Of a DNA stretch of 64,000 bases, positions 47,601 to 60,914 are shown one piece after another. How positions within the stretch are numbered: the first letter of the stretch is position 1; each line of letters begins with the position of its first letter. The DNA is taken from assembly GCF_032854445.1 (NCBI RefSeq), contig NC_088300.1, positions 14,017,570 through 14,081,569 of the forward strand. The letters run 5' to 3'. The stretch comes from Liolophura sinensis (Eukaryota; Mollusca; Polyplacophora; Chitonida; Chitonidae). Both the position numbers and the translations under genes were made by a program. The notes below the pieces were generated by a model. The model saw nothing but the letters and a program-made list of their open reading frames with translations, was not told the origin of the DNA and made no database searches.

Positions 47601-49507
47601 AATTGACAATTGGCATGATTGAAGTTAACCTACCCCTCCCTGACCTAATGCCACCCTCTTAGCTAGTATTGTAACATGCGCTCACCTCTTCCAGTAGCAA
47701 AGACTGGAGCTCTTTCTTACAGTCCTGAAGCCTCATCCTGTCTGCACTATCCACCACCCAGATTAGGCCGTCTGTGCTCTCAAAGTAGTTCCTCCAGTAC
47801 GAGCGGAGGGATTTCTGTCCACCAACATCCCAAACATTCAGCTTGAACCTGAAAGCCCAGACTGCACATGTACAAGGGCACGATAGTGAATACATGTGAA
47901 TATCAACAACAGTTCATTCATGGTGTGCGGGGACCAATTCCACAAAAAATTCCATCTTAAAATATGATCTAAAAATATGATCCAAAAGCATATTTTGGGG
48001 ATTTAGAACTTAAAATTTTGCCCACCCCATCAACGTTAACCTAAGACAAATTTCAACTTCCACATCTTAACACTGTTACGCAAAGAGTTCTTAAATTTTG
48101 ACTTGAGTCAGAAACAGTTTTGTGAAATCAGTCCTGTAACTGTGATGTGATTCTTTGATGTTTGGGTAGGGTTTTAAAATCCATGCAGGGGCCTCTGTGC
48201 CAGGGCTGTCCAATGACCCATGACTCATCAATGCGATCGCTGTGAGTTCACGTCCTCTATACGTCACGTCTTGCACGGTAAGGTTTTTCAGCAACCTGCA
48301 GATGGTCGTTGGTTCTCACTGGGCTTTGCCTGGTTTCCACCCACCATAATGCTGGCTGCCATCATGTTTGTGAAATATTCTTGAGTATGGTATAAAACAT
48401 TAATCAAATACATAAATAAAATACATGCAAGGAAATGTCCAAATATGGCCTATTTTGGCCCATCAATCAATGGCTGTTCACTCCGTTTAGCTGGTAATTC
48501 TCAAGAAATGCACGATACATCTCAAGGAGAGTCAACCCAATTTATACATACAACTTAATATTCCACAGTTGCTTAATTAATAATAATTCTACTGACAGTC
48601 AGTCAGCAGCAATTTTCTTCCCATGCAATCAGCAGTTGAAAGAATTGTTGACGGTGCTGTCAGTCCTCAGTATACATCAAATCTGTAAGCTAAATGAAGA
48701 TAATTAGAAAGCACACTTTGAACTGGTTAAATACTGAGCCAGATCTTACCCCCTGTGTTCCAGTGTCTTTATGTTAAAGCCCAGGGTTGGTGAGATTGTG
48801 TCTATGTCCTCCCCATTAAACTTCTTCAGGATTGTTGTCTTCCCAGCATTGTCCAAACCTCTGTATGTACAGTTATGGAGACTCACTTATCATCACACAT
48901 TTTGATTTATATTTGGTACTTCTGTATTTTATTTACTTGAGAACACTGGATGCATAGTGTTTGTCAAGAATTGTCGGGATATGTATTATTTTAGTTGTCA
49001 CTCATGGTCACATTTCATGAATGGAATAAATGGAATAATAGCTGGGTCACTACCACTCTACCTTTGGGATTTAAATTCAATCCAATATTAGTTGATAAAG
49101 TGAAATACATCAACATAACTTCTCCTTTGCATACCTATGCCTGTAGGACTACATAATAAGGTTTTCTTTAATCGTCCGTCGAAAAGATTGTTCTCCTAAG
49201 ACAAGTAACAGTATTAGAGAAGTAAATTGTTCTGAAGTTAAGACTACGTCTGACTTAAGTTTAAGACAGCTTTGAGTTCACAGGGCATGGTGTCATCTAA
49301 ATTACAAGGTATTTATAACCGTGACACTTGACAGACTGTTGTTGTTGTTCACATAAGAAAATAACTAAACTTGATAAAACACAGGCTAGTTATTATGAAA
49401 TAAAGCACATACAAACGCCGGACATGAAATCGTAAAGGATACAGCATTAATAACCGCACTTCTTTTTCCTTCTGTTTCATCTTCTTTAAAATTGTAAGAA
49501 GACCCAT
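44602..49507 (-). CDS. ARL2: ADP-ribosylation factor-like protein 2 (ARL2)
   Basis: Five exons join in phase: 49507-49443, 48860-48750, 47848-47686, 45896-45816 and 44736-44602, giving 184 residues, the same length as human ARL2. ARL2 is a small GTPase that works with tubulin cofactor D in tubulin folding and with BART/ELMOD proteins at mitochondria. G1 is GLDNAGKTT, switch 1 is [12 protein letters not shown]3 is [21 protein letters not shown]4 is FANKQD and G5 is GCSAVTGEN. The N-terminus [16 protein letters not shown] keeps Gly2. Nothing essential is missing. The exon 4 donor is AAT|GTAGGG, and intron 4 opens directly as a 26-bp minisatellite. The gene is head to head with the RPS6KC1-like gene, 2.7 kb apart. 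Confidence 0.97.
44797..45815. repeat. 26-bp minisatellite beginning at the ARL2 exon 4 splice donor, about 39 copies
   Basis: On the plus strand the unit is caacatgcacaatcaaaccc plus ttacac, with ctcaaac, cccaaac and agcc variants and some shortened units (caacactcaaacccttagac). Because 26 is not a multiple of 3 and stops are rare, it is open in several frames and creates spurious ORFs of 165 and 213 codons. On the transcribed minus strand every unit contains TGTAAGGGTTTG, a donor-like word. Confidence 0.95.
47931..48137. mobile_element. Foldback MITE-like element, ARL2 intron 2
   Basis: gggaccaattccacaaaa at the left is mirrored by cagttttgtgaaatcagtcc at the right. The arms continue with matching but diverged AT-rich sequence and there is no ORF. 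Confidence 0.5.
48185..48420 (+). mobile_element. SINE, diverged, ARL2 intron 2
   Basis: Most of the family order is present (ggggcctctgtg head, gatcgctgtgagttcacgtc, cagcaacctgcagatggtcg, ccaccataatgctggctgcc, gagtatggtataaaac), with part of the head replaced. Confidence 0.85.
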
Positions 49508-52199
49508 CTTGTCGCAATTCAAACACTTGACGCATCTACCAGCATGACTGCAACATGCGTAATCTTCTGGGTTTGGAGGGTAAAATGACAGGTGAAGTTA
49601 GCCTAGTTACCAAGCCCTATATTTTTGGTCTAACACCGAGCAAGGGAATGTTAGTGACTCGTACATTTCCGCCCATCATTAACAGGCAATGCGGATATAT
49701 GTAATTTCCGTATGTGGTTACGGTATGCTTAAGTAGGATTAGATATTTGCCGCATATAATTTATTTCGATTCCCAATTCATACTTCTATAAAAATTTCAT
49801 AAATTACGTGCCCACAGAGGTTGCTGTATATGGTGATAAAATACCCACGATGGCTTCCAAACTAAACAGAACCCTAATTCTAACAATCTATGAACACCAC
49901 ATGGTATTAGTAGCTACAGACAAAATTTTAAACCTTACATTTTTATATAGTACAATAAAATGTAAATATGCATTAAAATTATGATTAAACTTCAGTTTAT
50001 AAGGAGAGGTAAGCCATGCATTCGAAATTTTCAAGTTTTGTGAAAGATTATACACTAGGCCGGACCGCAACGGTTAAGCTATATACGAATTCCCCGTGTA
50101 AAAGTGATAGTGGAATACTGGTAGAAGTCCGAAGTGAGACGTATTACGTCATTTCAGTGACGCTGGACATTCCACTGCAGCGTCAACAGTGCGACGTCAC
50201 AGTGGGCAGGCCAAGTACGTGACAGATAAAACCGCAGCACGCAACACGTTTTGAGGCGAGCAACAACAGACTTGTGGCGTGCAAGTCATATGTCAGACTA
50301 GCGCCATCTTTTGTGGAAGGAAAATCTATACCCCATTTAAAAAGGTCAAGACTGGTGACATGTCAAGAAATCTGATCCATTCATAAAATGGTCTTTACTG
50401 GTAAGGAATATATGATATTAATATTATTGTTATAGTAATATTATACACCGTATTTTATTAATCGCTTAATTTAACAGAAAATCTGTTGTCTGATGCTAGA
50501 ATGTTTTGTTCTAATAACATTATAGGGTGTTGTTTCTGAGAAGACCACATGTTATACTCATGAATAATATAATATTGTGTGCCATATTTAACAGAATAAT
50601 TTGCTGCAATTACAGAATAATACCCCACGATAACAGAATAGATCGACTCTACTATCATTCAAACGACATTCTTTCTGTCAAATTTAAATGAGTTTTTGCA
50701 CCATGATAGAGCAAACGCATGAACACAGATATCGGCGTGAAAATAGGGCATTTCAGCTACGTCAACACGTTCATGTATATATGTGGAGACCATCTCCCCT
50801 ATTTGGACCATCTCCTCTCTTTGAACCATCTGCCCTCTTTGGAAAGAGTTATATAATTGCATATAAACATTTTGTTTCATAAAGCGTAGGCAAACATGTA
50901 TCCTTTTCTAGGCTAATGACCCAATTAATGTTGCCTCAGGGGAGAGCTTGGTGTAATAAGCAAGTTTATAGTCGACCACAGGAGCGGCGGAGCGTTATAA
51001 AAAATTGGGGGTGGAGGGGAGGAGGCGGAAGTAGTATCCCGGCCCTTATTAAAAGGCGAGAGTCCAGGAGGCCGCGTAGGTTCTCGCCATTTATATCGAT
51101 GGAGACGCAATTTAGGCGATTTCTGGTAAAAAATATTACAATTGCACGTTGTCCTTTATTTATTAAGAATTTTTATTCGAACTGCTAAGCCGATATCATT
51201 AGGTCATTAAAAAAAATTATTTCGGGTGGGGGGGTAGGTGGGGAAGGCTTAGCTCTCCCACTGAAATTTCAGTGCATGTTGTAACAGGTTCCGATTCCGC
51301 CGCCTATATTCCAAAAGTGGATATATGGCTCGGCCTTGAACCCTCGTGGCTGCCCCAAACAGTTGACCACAGTTGACCAGCCCTCTCACGCAATACAGTG
51401 CGATTGTTCCAATGTCCCGGATTTGATCAATCTCTGTAATGATCAAGGGTACGCCGAAAATCAATGTAATTTTGTGTATAGAGCTATAGTGTACTACATT
51501 GCAGGCACACTCTATGTGCTTAATAAACATTATTATTACCGGACTTTTCCGCTGTAGGCTCTAATTAGTAATGGTTGTAATCATTTAAAATACCGATATA
51601 TGCTTGAAGAACACCAGGTAAATCGGTTGTATTCGTAAAACGTGAAGTAATCTTTCAGCTGTATAATGGTCTGCCTACTCTGTCTTTTTCGATCAGCATT
51701 TTCTTCTCTCGTGCTATAAGAACGTATATCGTGCATGGGACTATTAGGCCCACAGCATTTATAACTATCTTAGTCAGTCACAGATATAACCAAAACAATT
51801 TGCATTTCAGTAATCTCGCGGGCTCTCCCAGGTTTACAGGTGCATACCTTTGATTTTATATATAATATAAAATTTATTAAAATATATTTTATATAATTTT
51901 CACCCAGTTGATGGGTTTAATTTTGTGGTGACGCTGTAGTGATAAAATATTCCTGTATTTTGCAAGATCTTAAAGATATATTGATTATGTCTGTGGAATT
52001 TTGAATACACTGCACAGTTTGTAACGCTGGTTACATCTTAAGACAGATCATGGATGTAGTGCGATGTACCCGTCTATATACCAGACTCAATTTTGTTGTA
52101 GATAAAAATTGAATATGCTGCGATGTAGTCTGCTCTTGCCAGAAAGTGGAATAAGTTTCAATTTCACGACAATCCCGCTCGGGGTGTCGGTCATCAGCG
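49508..52199. promoter_or_regulatory. Divergent ARL2 / RPS6KC1-like intergenic region
   Basis: The two genes are transcribed outward from this 2.7-kb stretch, so it should hold both promoters. I see no TATA box at either end. A short arm near 49216-49272 (agttaagac ... aagtttaagacagctt) resembles the 14143-14296 foldback element. The small ORFs here show no recognisable domains. Confidence 0.45.
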
Positions 52200-55100
52200 A
52201 TGGCTTCGCCGCGGAAAAAAGTGGAGAGAGTGTGGGAATTTGATGTTTCCGACCCCAAGCTTCATCCAAATGGCTTCACCATTTACAAAGTCACTTGCAA
52301 GGTAACACCCAAACGAACAAATGTCTAACGTTTATCCCAAACTGAGTACATAAAGCTCTCACAGCAGCCGAATCAAAATGACGTAAAATCACCAAAATAT
52401 CATAATCATTAGGTTACCTAAATATCTACTGCTACTGGCAATCACTCTGGTTGACTTTATCTTATTTCTACAACTGTAGAAATGCTCAGATAGAATGCTT
52501 ATGTCTACCTACATGTGTGTGTGTGTGTGGCATTTATTCCTGTACAGTATGACTCTGCATTCTGTCAATTAAGTCAGACCCACTCAGACCCCCTATCTTA
52601 TCTTATAAGGGAGATAGCCAGCACACCTCACATGCAAAATTCAGGTATATATTCTGACCTGCATCACTAACTCCTCTGCTACCATTTTCACTGTGAATGA
52701 AATGAAGCAGAAAACAGCACAAAAGTTTACAGGCAATGATTTTTGGCATGCAGGTTGATAGGCTTTTCTTTCAAAGTTCAAAGTGCTGGTTCTAGATTCG
52801 TACTAGAAATGTTTGACATTCCCCTGCCTCCACCCTTTTCTAGGCTATTGCATCCATCAATATGGAAAGCTTGGTTAGCGGATGAAAATCACTGTGGAAA
52901 AGTTTGCTGGTCAATTACCAGAGGCCAGTGGTTTGCTTTGGGCATCCTGGTTATTGCCGCTCATGGAATTGACTTAGTTCTGTCTCATACAGTACCTGTA
53001 AGTCAATTATCCTGGAGTAAATTACTGTGTTAGATTATAATCGATCAATCTGTCAATCAATCAGTCAATCAGTGTGTTTTTTCAGGAGACTAGATGCATG
53101 GTAATTTCATCAATATCACCTGTTTTCCATTATTCACTACCCTAATTCATCAGCCTTTTTGCTTATGAAACAACCATTTTCAGTACAATTTATGCACACT
53201 TTTAATTTGATTTTGGAGGCCAAATTGCATTAGTTGGATTGGCCAGTTTCAGGACTTCACAAAAAGTATATCAGCTTATTTGTCATCACAGACTAATGCC
53301 TTCAGAATAGACTTGGATAATCAGGTTACAAACATGCGAAAAGGCCGACAATTTACAGTAATTCAATGACTTTAAGCCATCAATGAAATAAACATTAAGA
53401 AAGAAAATAAGACATACATAAAGCTTTCTTTTGTGAGTTTGTCACTGTTGTTAGGCATTGTTATGCTTACTGTTACTTGATGGGTGTAGTTTCTGTGTAC
53501 CACATCAAAGTTTTATGAGACATGTTTCACATTTTAATAATTTCAGGTGTTTCCAGTGACAGTCCAAGAGAACTTGACAGAGGTATTTTTTTCTGTATTG
53601 GCTCTTATTAGAAATATTTGCTTTACAGCCTCATGTATGAATTTTTTCATGTTCATTTGTTTTGAGAATGGGAGCCTCCGTGGCTCAGTTGGTTAGCGCG
53701 CTAGCGCAGCGTAATGATCCAGGAGCCTCTCACCAATGCGGTCGCTGTGAGTTCAAGTCTAGCTCATGCTGGCTTCCTCTCTGGCCGTATGTGGGAAGGT
53801 CTGCCAGCAACCTGCGGATGGTCGTGGGTTTCCACCGGGCTCTGCTGGCCGCTGTCATATAAGTGAAATATTCTGGAGTACGGCGTAAAACACCAATCAA
53901 ATAAATAAAATAAATAAATGTTTCAAGAATGGTCATGAGATTGTTGTTCTGATCTGTGGAGCATACCCAAGTTGTGACTTGAAAAGGAAGAAAACATAAA
54001 AACAAATCACTTAAGGAAACATATATTAATGCTAATTAGGCGTTTTTATGCGGGAATCAGAGTGTTTTAGATTTTCATCAGAATTATGTGAGAACTAACC
54101 ATGCCTGAGGCAATGGATCACAAAAAAGTCTTACATGTTGCACAAGGTGTCATAATAAGTGATTCTGTTAATTCATGAAATAAATATGCTGCAAAATCCT
54201 AACATCTTGTCACTCTTAATTGGGTTTGTATGCTGGCATTTTGCCAAGTGTGTGATATAAACATTAAACTGGTTAATCAAAGATTGTTGCTTTTGGCTCA
54301 TAAACTGGTTTTAATTAGCTTCCTTCAAATGTGTTTTTTTTTTTGTTTTGATTTTTAAGTTCCTCTCTAAATGCAATACGTTTAATATATTTCGGGTCAG
54401 ATCAATATAGCACAGCCGGCGGGTACACCAGCTGTGGTACACAAAAATTGATCTCTGTACACTGATGATTGTGTACACATTTAATTGATTCTCCCCTTGA
54501 CATCTCCACAGGTTGTCATCTGGAAGAGGTACAATGACTTCAAATTGCTCTACAAGACACTCTCCAGTCTGCACAAATGTCTCCATAGGAGAGACGAATT
54601 CCCAGAGTTTGCTAAACCTAAAGTTTTCGGTAAGTACTTCAACTATTTCACCAAGTGTTAGTAGAGATTGTTGCATTAAATTATTATTATATATAATTAT
54701 TATAAATGCATGTAAATAAGTAAATCTTGCTGTGGTAACCGAGCTATTATTAAGCAAAGTCACTGTAAATTTACCTTATTTGTTAATTAGGTCTCAGGTA
54801 TGGGTGGGTGGGTGTTATTCATTTCACTGTGTTGGCAATGCATATTCGGTGTAATGTACAGTGGGAATGTGTCCTTAATCTCATTAAGGGTGAGCACAAA
54901 AGCATATCATCCTCGTGATCATCAATATTCATTCCTGACATGCTGGTGTCCATTTGTTCTGGAATGATGAAGTATGGTTAGACAACTGTCTGTTTCTTTC
55001 TGATGATGTAATAAGAACAATTTAGGTACACTTCAGAATCAGAAACACAAATGATGTAATAAGAGCAGCTTGTGTACAGTTCAGAATAAAAATCAAATAT

Positions 55101-58100
55101 TGTATTCTGTGGATGGCATGGTCAAAGCCTATAGTGTTATGTTATATTGATATAATCTTGATGAACAGAGAAAAGTGATTAACAGATACAAATCAATAAA
55201 TCAGCCAGTCAGTCGAGATAAATATGTATTAAGCTTTATTGTAAGTTTTGTGTGGTTGCCATATTAAAATGGTGTACATTTTGTAGATAGAGATATATTT
55301 CCGCACTGAATGTGTGTATTGTTCAAATGTTGAAGGTCGTTTTGATGAGAGTGTGATAGAAGAACGTCGGAAGAGTGCGCTGGACCTGCTAAACTTTGTG
55401 GGTCGTCAATATCACCTGTACAGATCACCTGCCTTCGTCGACTTCTTCAAGGTAAAACTTGCAATGCTTACAGGTAGATCTAGGGATTGAGATGTGCAGA
55501 GCCTACATTATGTGTCCCCCAGCCCATATTTGTGTAACAAGTCATTTAAAGATGTGTTTAATATCCACATGGGCCACCCCATGAAACAACTGATGATCAC
55601 CGTCACGCTTACCAAGCTTGGTAAGAACACAATATCATAAAAACTGTAGGAAGAGTTGACTTCACAAGACTTGACACAGACAGACAAAAAAGGCAATATG
55701 TGTTTCATTAATCTTCACAAATTTATTTTTTCTTTCCTTATGAATTTTGAAATTTTTTTCATGCAAATAATTGAATTTTAGATGTGAACATTTTGTCAAA
55801 TTTGGGTCAATCAAAGATTATTAAACAAAATTTATACAATCACACTGTGTCGTATGTATGGATGTGGTGGAGGAATTTTGATAAAATGCTGCTGTTTTGT
55901 GGCAGGGTGGGGAAAGAGTACAGCATCAGAAAGCTGAGCAAGTCGGCAAAATTCTACGTCCTGTAAGACTGAACCTGAAACAGAGCACGTCTTCAGTGAC
56001 GGAGGAACCCACAAATAATGTGACCAATGAAGAGGACGAGGCGGAGCTAAAAACCCCCCAAAATATGGAGAATGGGGAGGGCTTGGCCAATGAGCTTACT
56101 GTGTCCAACGAGCTGGGTGTGGCTGCTGAGACATTGGAGGCGGGGTAAGCTGATAGCTGTAGTCATGCATATGTATCAGATAATGCCTATTCAAGATGTG
56201 TAGCCATTTTTTTTGATCAGGGAAATAGACATGTACAGATATGAAGGTTTGGTGGAATCAGGGGAGAGTAATCTGAAATATCAAGTTTTTTATGCTGATT
56301 ACTCCCCTTCCATTGCTAGAGCTAATACCTTATGCAGTGCAATTCAAACTGATATGCTGGTTATCAAAGGTATCTAAATCTGAAAGAAGGTACATGTACA
56401 ATATAAAACATCAGTTTAAAAAGCATGAATTTAATGCTTTAAGCAGTGTTTGCAAAGAGTGCAGGCATTGAGGTGTTCATGATGTATGGTGGATGTCCTT
56501 ATTCAGACCAGCAGTAGTCTTTACGGTAAAATGTAGGCTGATGTCTCTGTTTTACAATACCTGTTATTCACAGTGAAGGAACATACTGACACCTGTGATA
56601 AGAGTACCCTGCCTGTAGAGATTGTTTTGGAAGCCTTCCACTTGAGTCTATTAGTCATTATTAGCATGTTTCTGAGATACTAGTATCAGGGCCCAGTTAT
56701 TCGAAAGTGTATTAGCTAAACTTGTATTAAGTCAATCTTATAATAAGATTTTTAGACAAATTCGGCAGCCAATACAGCTGACCAAAGTCTAAAGTATAAC
56801 AGCAGAAGGCTTCGTTCATATTCAGTATACTGTCATGCAATTATTTTTGTGCTAAGTACAAAATTGAGGACTTCGTTTAAAGTTAAATCTGGTATTAAGT
56901 CTTCTAACAGTTTTGAACAACTGGAACCTGGTGCCAATTCCACAGAGCAATTTGTACATAGGTCAGCATTTGAATTAACATTTTAGAGCTTATTTTTTTT
57001 TGTCCTGAGAACCTCGTAAATGTTATTTTAAAACAAGTTTGTTTATGGTAGGGATGAGCTGAGTCAGACATTATGGAACCTACCCCAAGTTCCTGACAAC
57101 ATGAGCCTTAACTCCTTCGATGGTGATGATGACCCAGATCTGACAGACGTAGAGTCTGCGCTCAGCACTCCCCTCCCAGAGGCCGACATCTCCTTCTTTG
57201 ATCCGCTCAAATCTGATGCTATCTCCCCGAGCCCAGATCCAGACACTCCATCCGAACTCACCCACAGCAATTCCTGGCTCCTTTCTGCCTTCAAAACCTG
57301 CGCAGATATCGAGACTAATGAGGAGACGCCCACAGAGCAAAAACCTGTCATAAGTGAGGAGGAAGGGGATACAGGGATCACGTTTGAGGTGTCGGGGCCC
57401 ACGGAAAGCACCTCCACACCCAAAGGTGGCAGCGATATCAATACTGACAGTGGTACAGAAGCAGTGCCGCCTGACGCTAGTGTGAAGGCACTGGACAAGG
57501 CAGACTTCAGTGAGTTTGATCCGCTCAAATCACGCTCCCACTCCAAAGTGGATTGTGGGAAGGGCGATCTGGACCTGTCTTCTCGTAGTCCCAGCATCAG
57601 TAGCTGTGGTACACCTGAGCGTAAGGCCTCCCAGAACTCCAGCACTAGCTCCACCCCCTCCCCCAAAAAGGTGGTGCGTGCAACGGCAGCAGGGAGCCCA
57701 CGGCGCGGCACACCCACCCCAGAGGGCGTGGCAGACATTGACCTAGGCGGTCAGTATGATTACATCTACATTGCAGCTCACCAGATTTCTCGGGCTCAGG
57801 AAAGTGAGGTGGCAGGGAACTATGAGATGGCCCACGCCTACTACATGAGTGGGGTGGGCATCCTCTTACAAGGGGTGCAGGGTAAGTCATGGTACATTGT
57901 ATGCTTAATACACACTGCCAATACAATAGTTCAGGATTTTGTGCAGAGTTTGAAATAAAGATTTATCTGTGTAAAACTGTCTGTGTGATTGAAGCTGCAG
58001 TTTTCAGGACGTCTCATTTATAATTTTCTCCCTATTTTCTGTATCTTTCCCATGCTCATTTTTTCTGAAAGACACTGGGATGCTCCTCTAATGGCACACA

Positions 58101-60869
58101 CTGACTCTGACCATGATGATTTCATGAATATATAGGTTTTGAAAAATCCACCATTTTTCAGTGACATACCTGGTCAAAGATAGTTATTAAATGTTACTTT
58201 AAGCTGCTCACAAAAAATGTAATAATTTGACTTGTAAAAAATGAGTCACTGGTTTTAACAATAAGTAAATCCGTTGATTCAGGTGACACTAACAAGGCTC
58301 GGAGAGAAGCGGTGAAGAGGAAGACAGCTAAATACCTGATGAGAGTTGAAGATCTGGGCAAGAGATACATGACAGTGAGTCTGAAAGTTAATGCCTCTTT
58401 GTCAGCATATAATATTGGTTCATGTTTGCAGTATGTCAAAGGTCAACGGTTTGCTTTTGCTTTGCTGCAGTTGGACCCTTCAGTGAATTTAACACATCAG
58501 GTAGTTTGACCCAGTTACAGGTTAGCCTTAACAAGGTCATCCAGTGAAATTTCGTGGCACATGTCTTTAGTCAGATATTGTGAGATCTGTCATATGTGGT
58601 ACACACTTTATAATACGAACACTGTGATTGATCACATCTGCTGCTTCATCTTTTCAAAATGTGCTACACATATTTGAACTGAAATGAAATCACCCTATTT
58701 CCTTGGTTGAAGATCTGTAGTACCCACCATGATAGACGTTTTTATCAATCTATAGGAAGTGTTGTAATGGCCGCTAGCCAGTTTACCTTTCATGTAATAC
58801 CGGTACTGGATATGGTTTACATGTGCATTATTTTTTTTTTTTTATTACCAGTTTTCAAAGGATGTGTCAAACTTTCTTTACACTAATCTTGTAAGCGCAA
58901 GTTGGTGTGCAGTATATGTTGTTGCACGTGAAACAAAATAAAACATAAGCATTGAGAGTGAGTACAGAATGTTATGCTGTTGTGTATCTGTAGACTATGC
59001 TGCTTCATGTATCAAGATAATAATGATCAAATTTAATATTTAATAAGGAGATTGTGGGATGGTAAGTCAAGGATATTTCTGTGATTTCTGGGAGCTGATA
59101 TCACTTGGCCATTTTAACCTAGCCCCTCTGTTTGTGTGTTTCAGTTGTCGATTGATTGATAAAATGCTTGATATTCTATCTTCTAGCATGGGCCCTTCAG
59201 TCATGCAACTTTATCAGGATGTTGCAGCTAGTATGTGTTCACAGGTTTTGGTGGAGACCACAAGATTGTCTGCATTCAAAAGTTAGTTTGTTACAGATTG
59301 GTTTATGACCTTTCCATATGTGTATGTGGTGTATCGGCTCTGGTTTCAGAATGAATCATTAATGTCGCCAGACATAGAAATTGATCCATCGCTGGCATAC
59401 TTGAAAGGCCCTCCATCAGAGCTGAAGAACTTCAAGGTGCTGGGTACAGTGGGCAAGGTGTTACTGGTACTGGATAGGAGTACAGACAGCACCTATGTTA
59501 TAAAGGTAGGCGCAATACGGTAATGTAGGTACTGGTGCAGAATGTAGATAGCACCTGTGTCATAAAGGTAGGAGCAATATGGTAATGGAGGTACCGGCAC
59601 ACGAAGAGAGTGTTTTTATTTATTTATTTATTTGATTGGTGTTTTACGCCGTACTCCAGAATATTTCACTTATATGACAGCAGCCAGCATTATGGTGGGA
59701 GGAAACAAGGCAGAGCCCGGTGGAAACCCATGACCATCTGCAGGTTGCTGCAGGCCTTCTCAGTTATGGCCGGAGAGGAAGCCAGCTTGAGCTGGACTTG
59801 AACTCATAGCTACCGCTTTGGTGAGAGGCTTCTTGGTCATTACGCTGCGCGAGTGCACTAACCAACTGAGCCTCCAAAGAGAGTGAAGATAGCGCCTGTG
59901 TTATAAGAGTAGGTGCAATATGGTAATGGAGGTGCAGGTGCCATAAATGTATAGACAACACCTATGTTAGGAAGTTAGGTGCAGTATAGTGGTGGAGGTT
60001 CAGGTAAGGCTCTATGTGGCAAGGTCTGACAGCATCATGCAAATGGTCGTGAGTTTCCCTGACCATCCGTGCTTGTGCTTGAAGTTTTTGGCTCTTTTTT
60101 TTTTTTTTACGTCATTGAAATAATATTGATGGATACATGAAAAGGAATTTTAAAAAAAGTATATTCTTTTAAGGGAAATAGAGAAAGTTGTGCCAAAATA
60201 TATATATTTTTTTTAATTTTCATTTTTGAGGCATATTTTAAATCTTTTAATTACTGCTTTGTTTTATGCATATTTTCCGTCAATGGTTTGAAATTTTAGG
60301 AATTGATGTAAACAGTTAACATACCGGTTTAGCGCTTCTTCTCCCTACCGTGTTGTATTGACAGCTGTCATCATTGATGTCATGACTGTAGGCTAGTTAA
60401 CTTCCAGACTGTAGCCTGTGACAGACCACTGTAGCCTGTGACAGACCACTGTAGCCTGTGGCAGACCACTGTAGCCTATGGCAGACCACTGTATCCTGTA
60501 TCCTGTGGCAGACCACTGTAGCCTGTGACAGACCACTGTAGCCTATGGCAGACCACTGTAGCCTGTGGCAGACCACTGTAGCCTGTGACGTGACAGACCA
60601 CTGTAGCATGTGGAAAGCTGTAGTGTAAAGCCATTTTTACACCTCAAGAATGAGGCTAAGGAGCTTTTTTGTACTTCATATGAAGTTCATATAAGAAATG
60701 TCAACCAAATGTTAATGCATTCTTGATGTGAAATATTGTTAGATCATTGTGTGCTTGGTACAGGTTGATTTGTACAATTTCTGTGACATTCGTATGTATT
60801 TGTTGTCAAGATTTAGAAAGTATACAGTTACACTTTACTGGAGAAGTGAAGTAAGATGCTCATTTATAC

Positions 60870-60914
<45 letters not shown>

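Noticed and set aside
50016-50222. 68-codon plus-strand ORF between ARL2 and RPS6KC1
   Set aside because: It has no signal peptide, domain or splice signals, and such ORFs are common by chance here.
52743-53033. 96-codon ORF after RPS6KC1 exon 1
   Set aside because: It lies in intron 1 and does not match the PX domain; the true second exon at 53547-53582 continues the PX frame.
57064-57738. 224-codon minus-strand ORF
   Set aside because: It is the antisense of RPS6KC1 exon 6, whose plus-strand frame has the recognised protein and correct splice sites.
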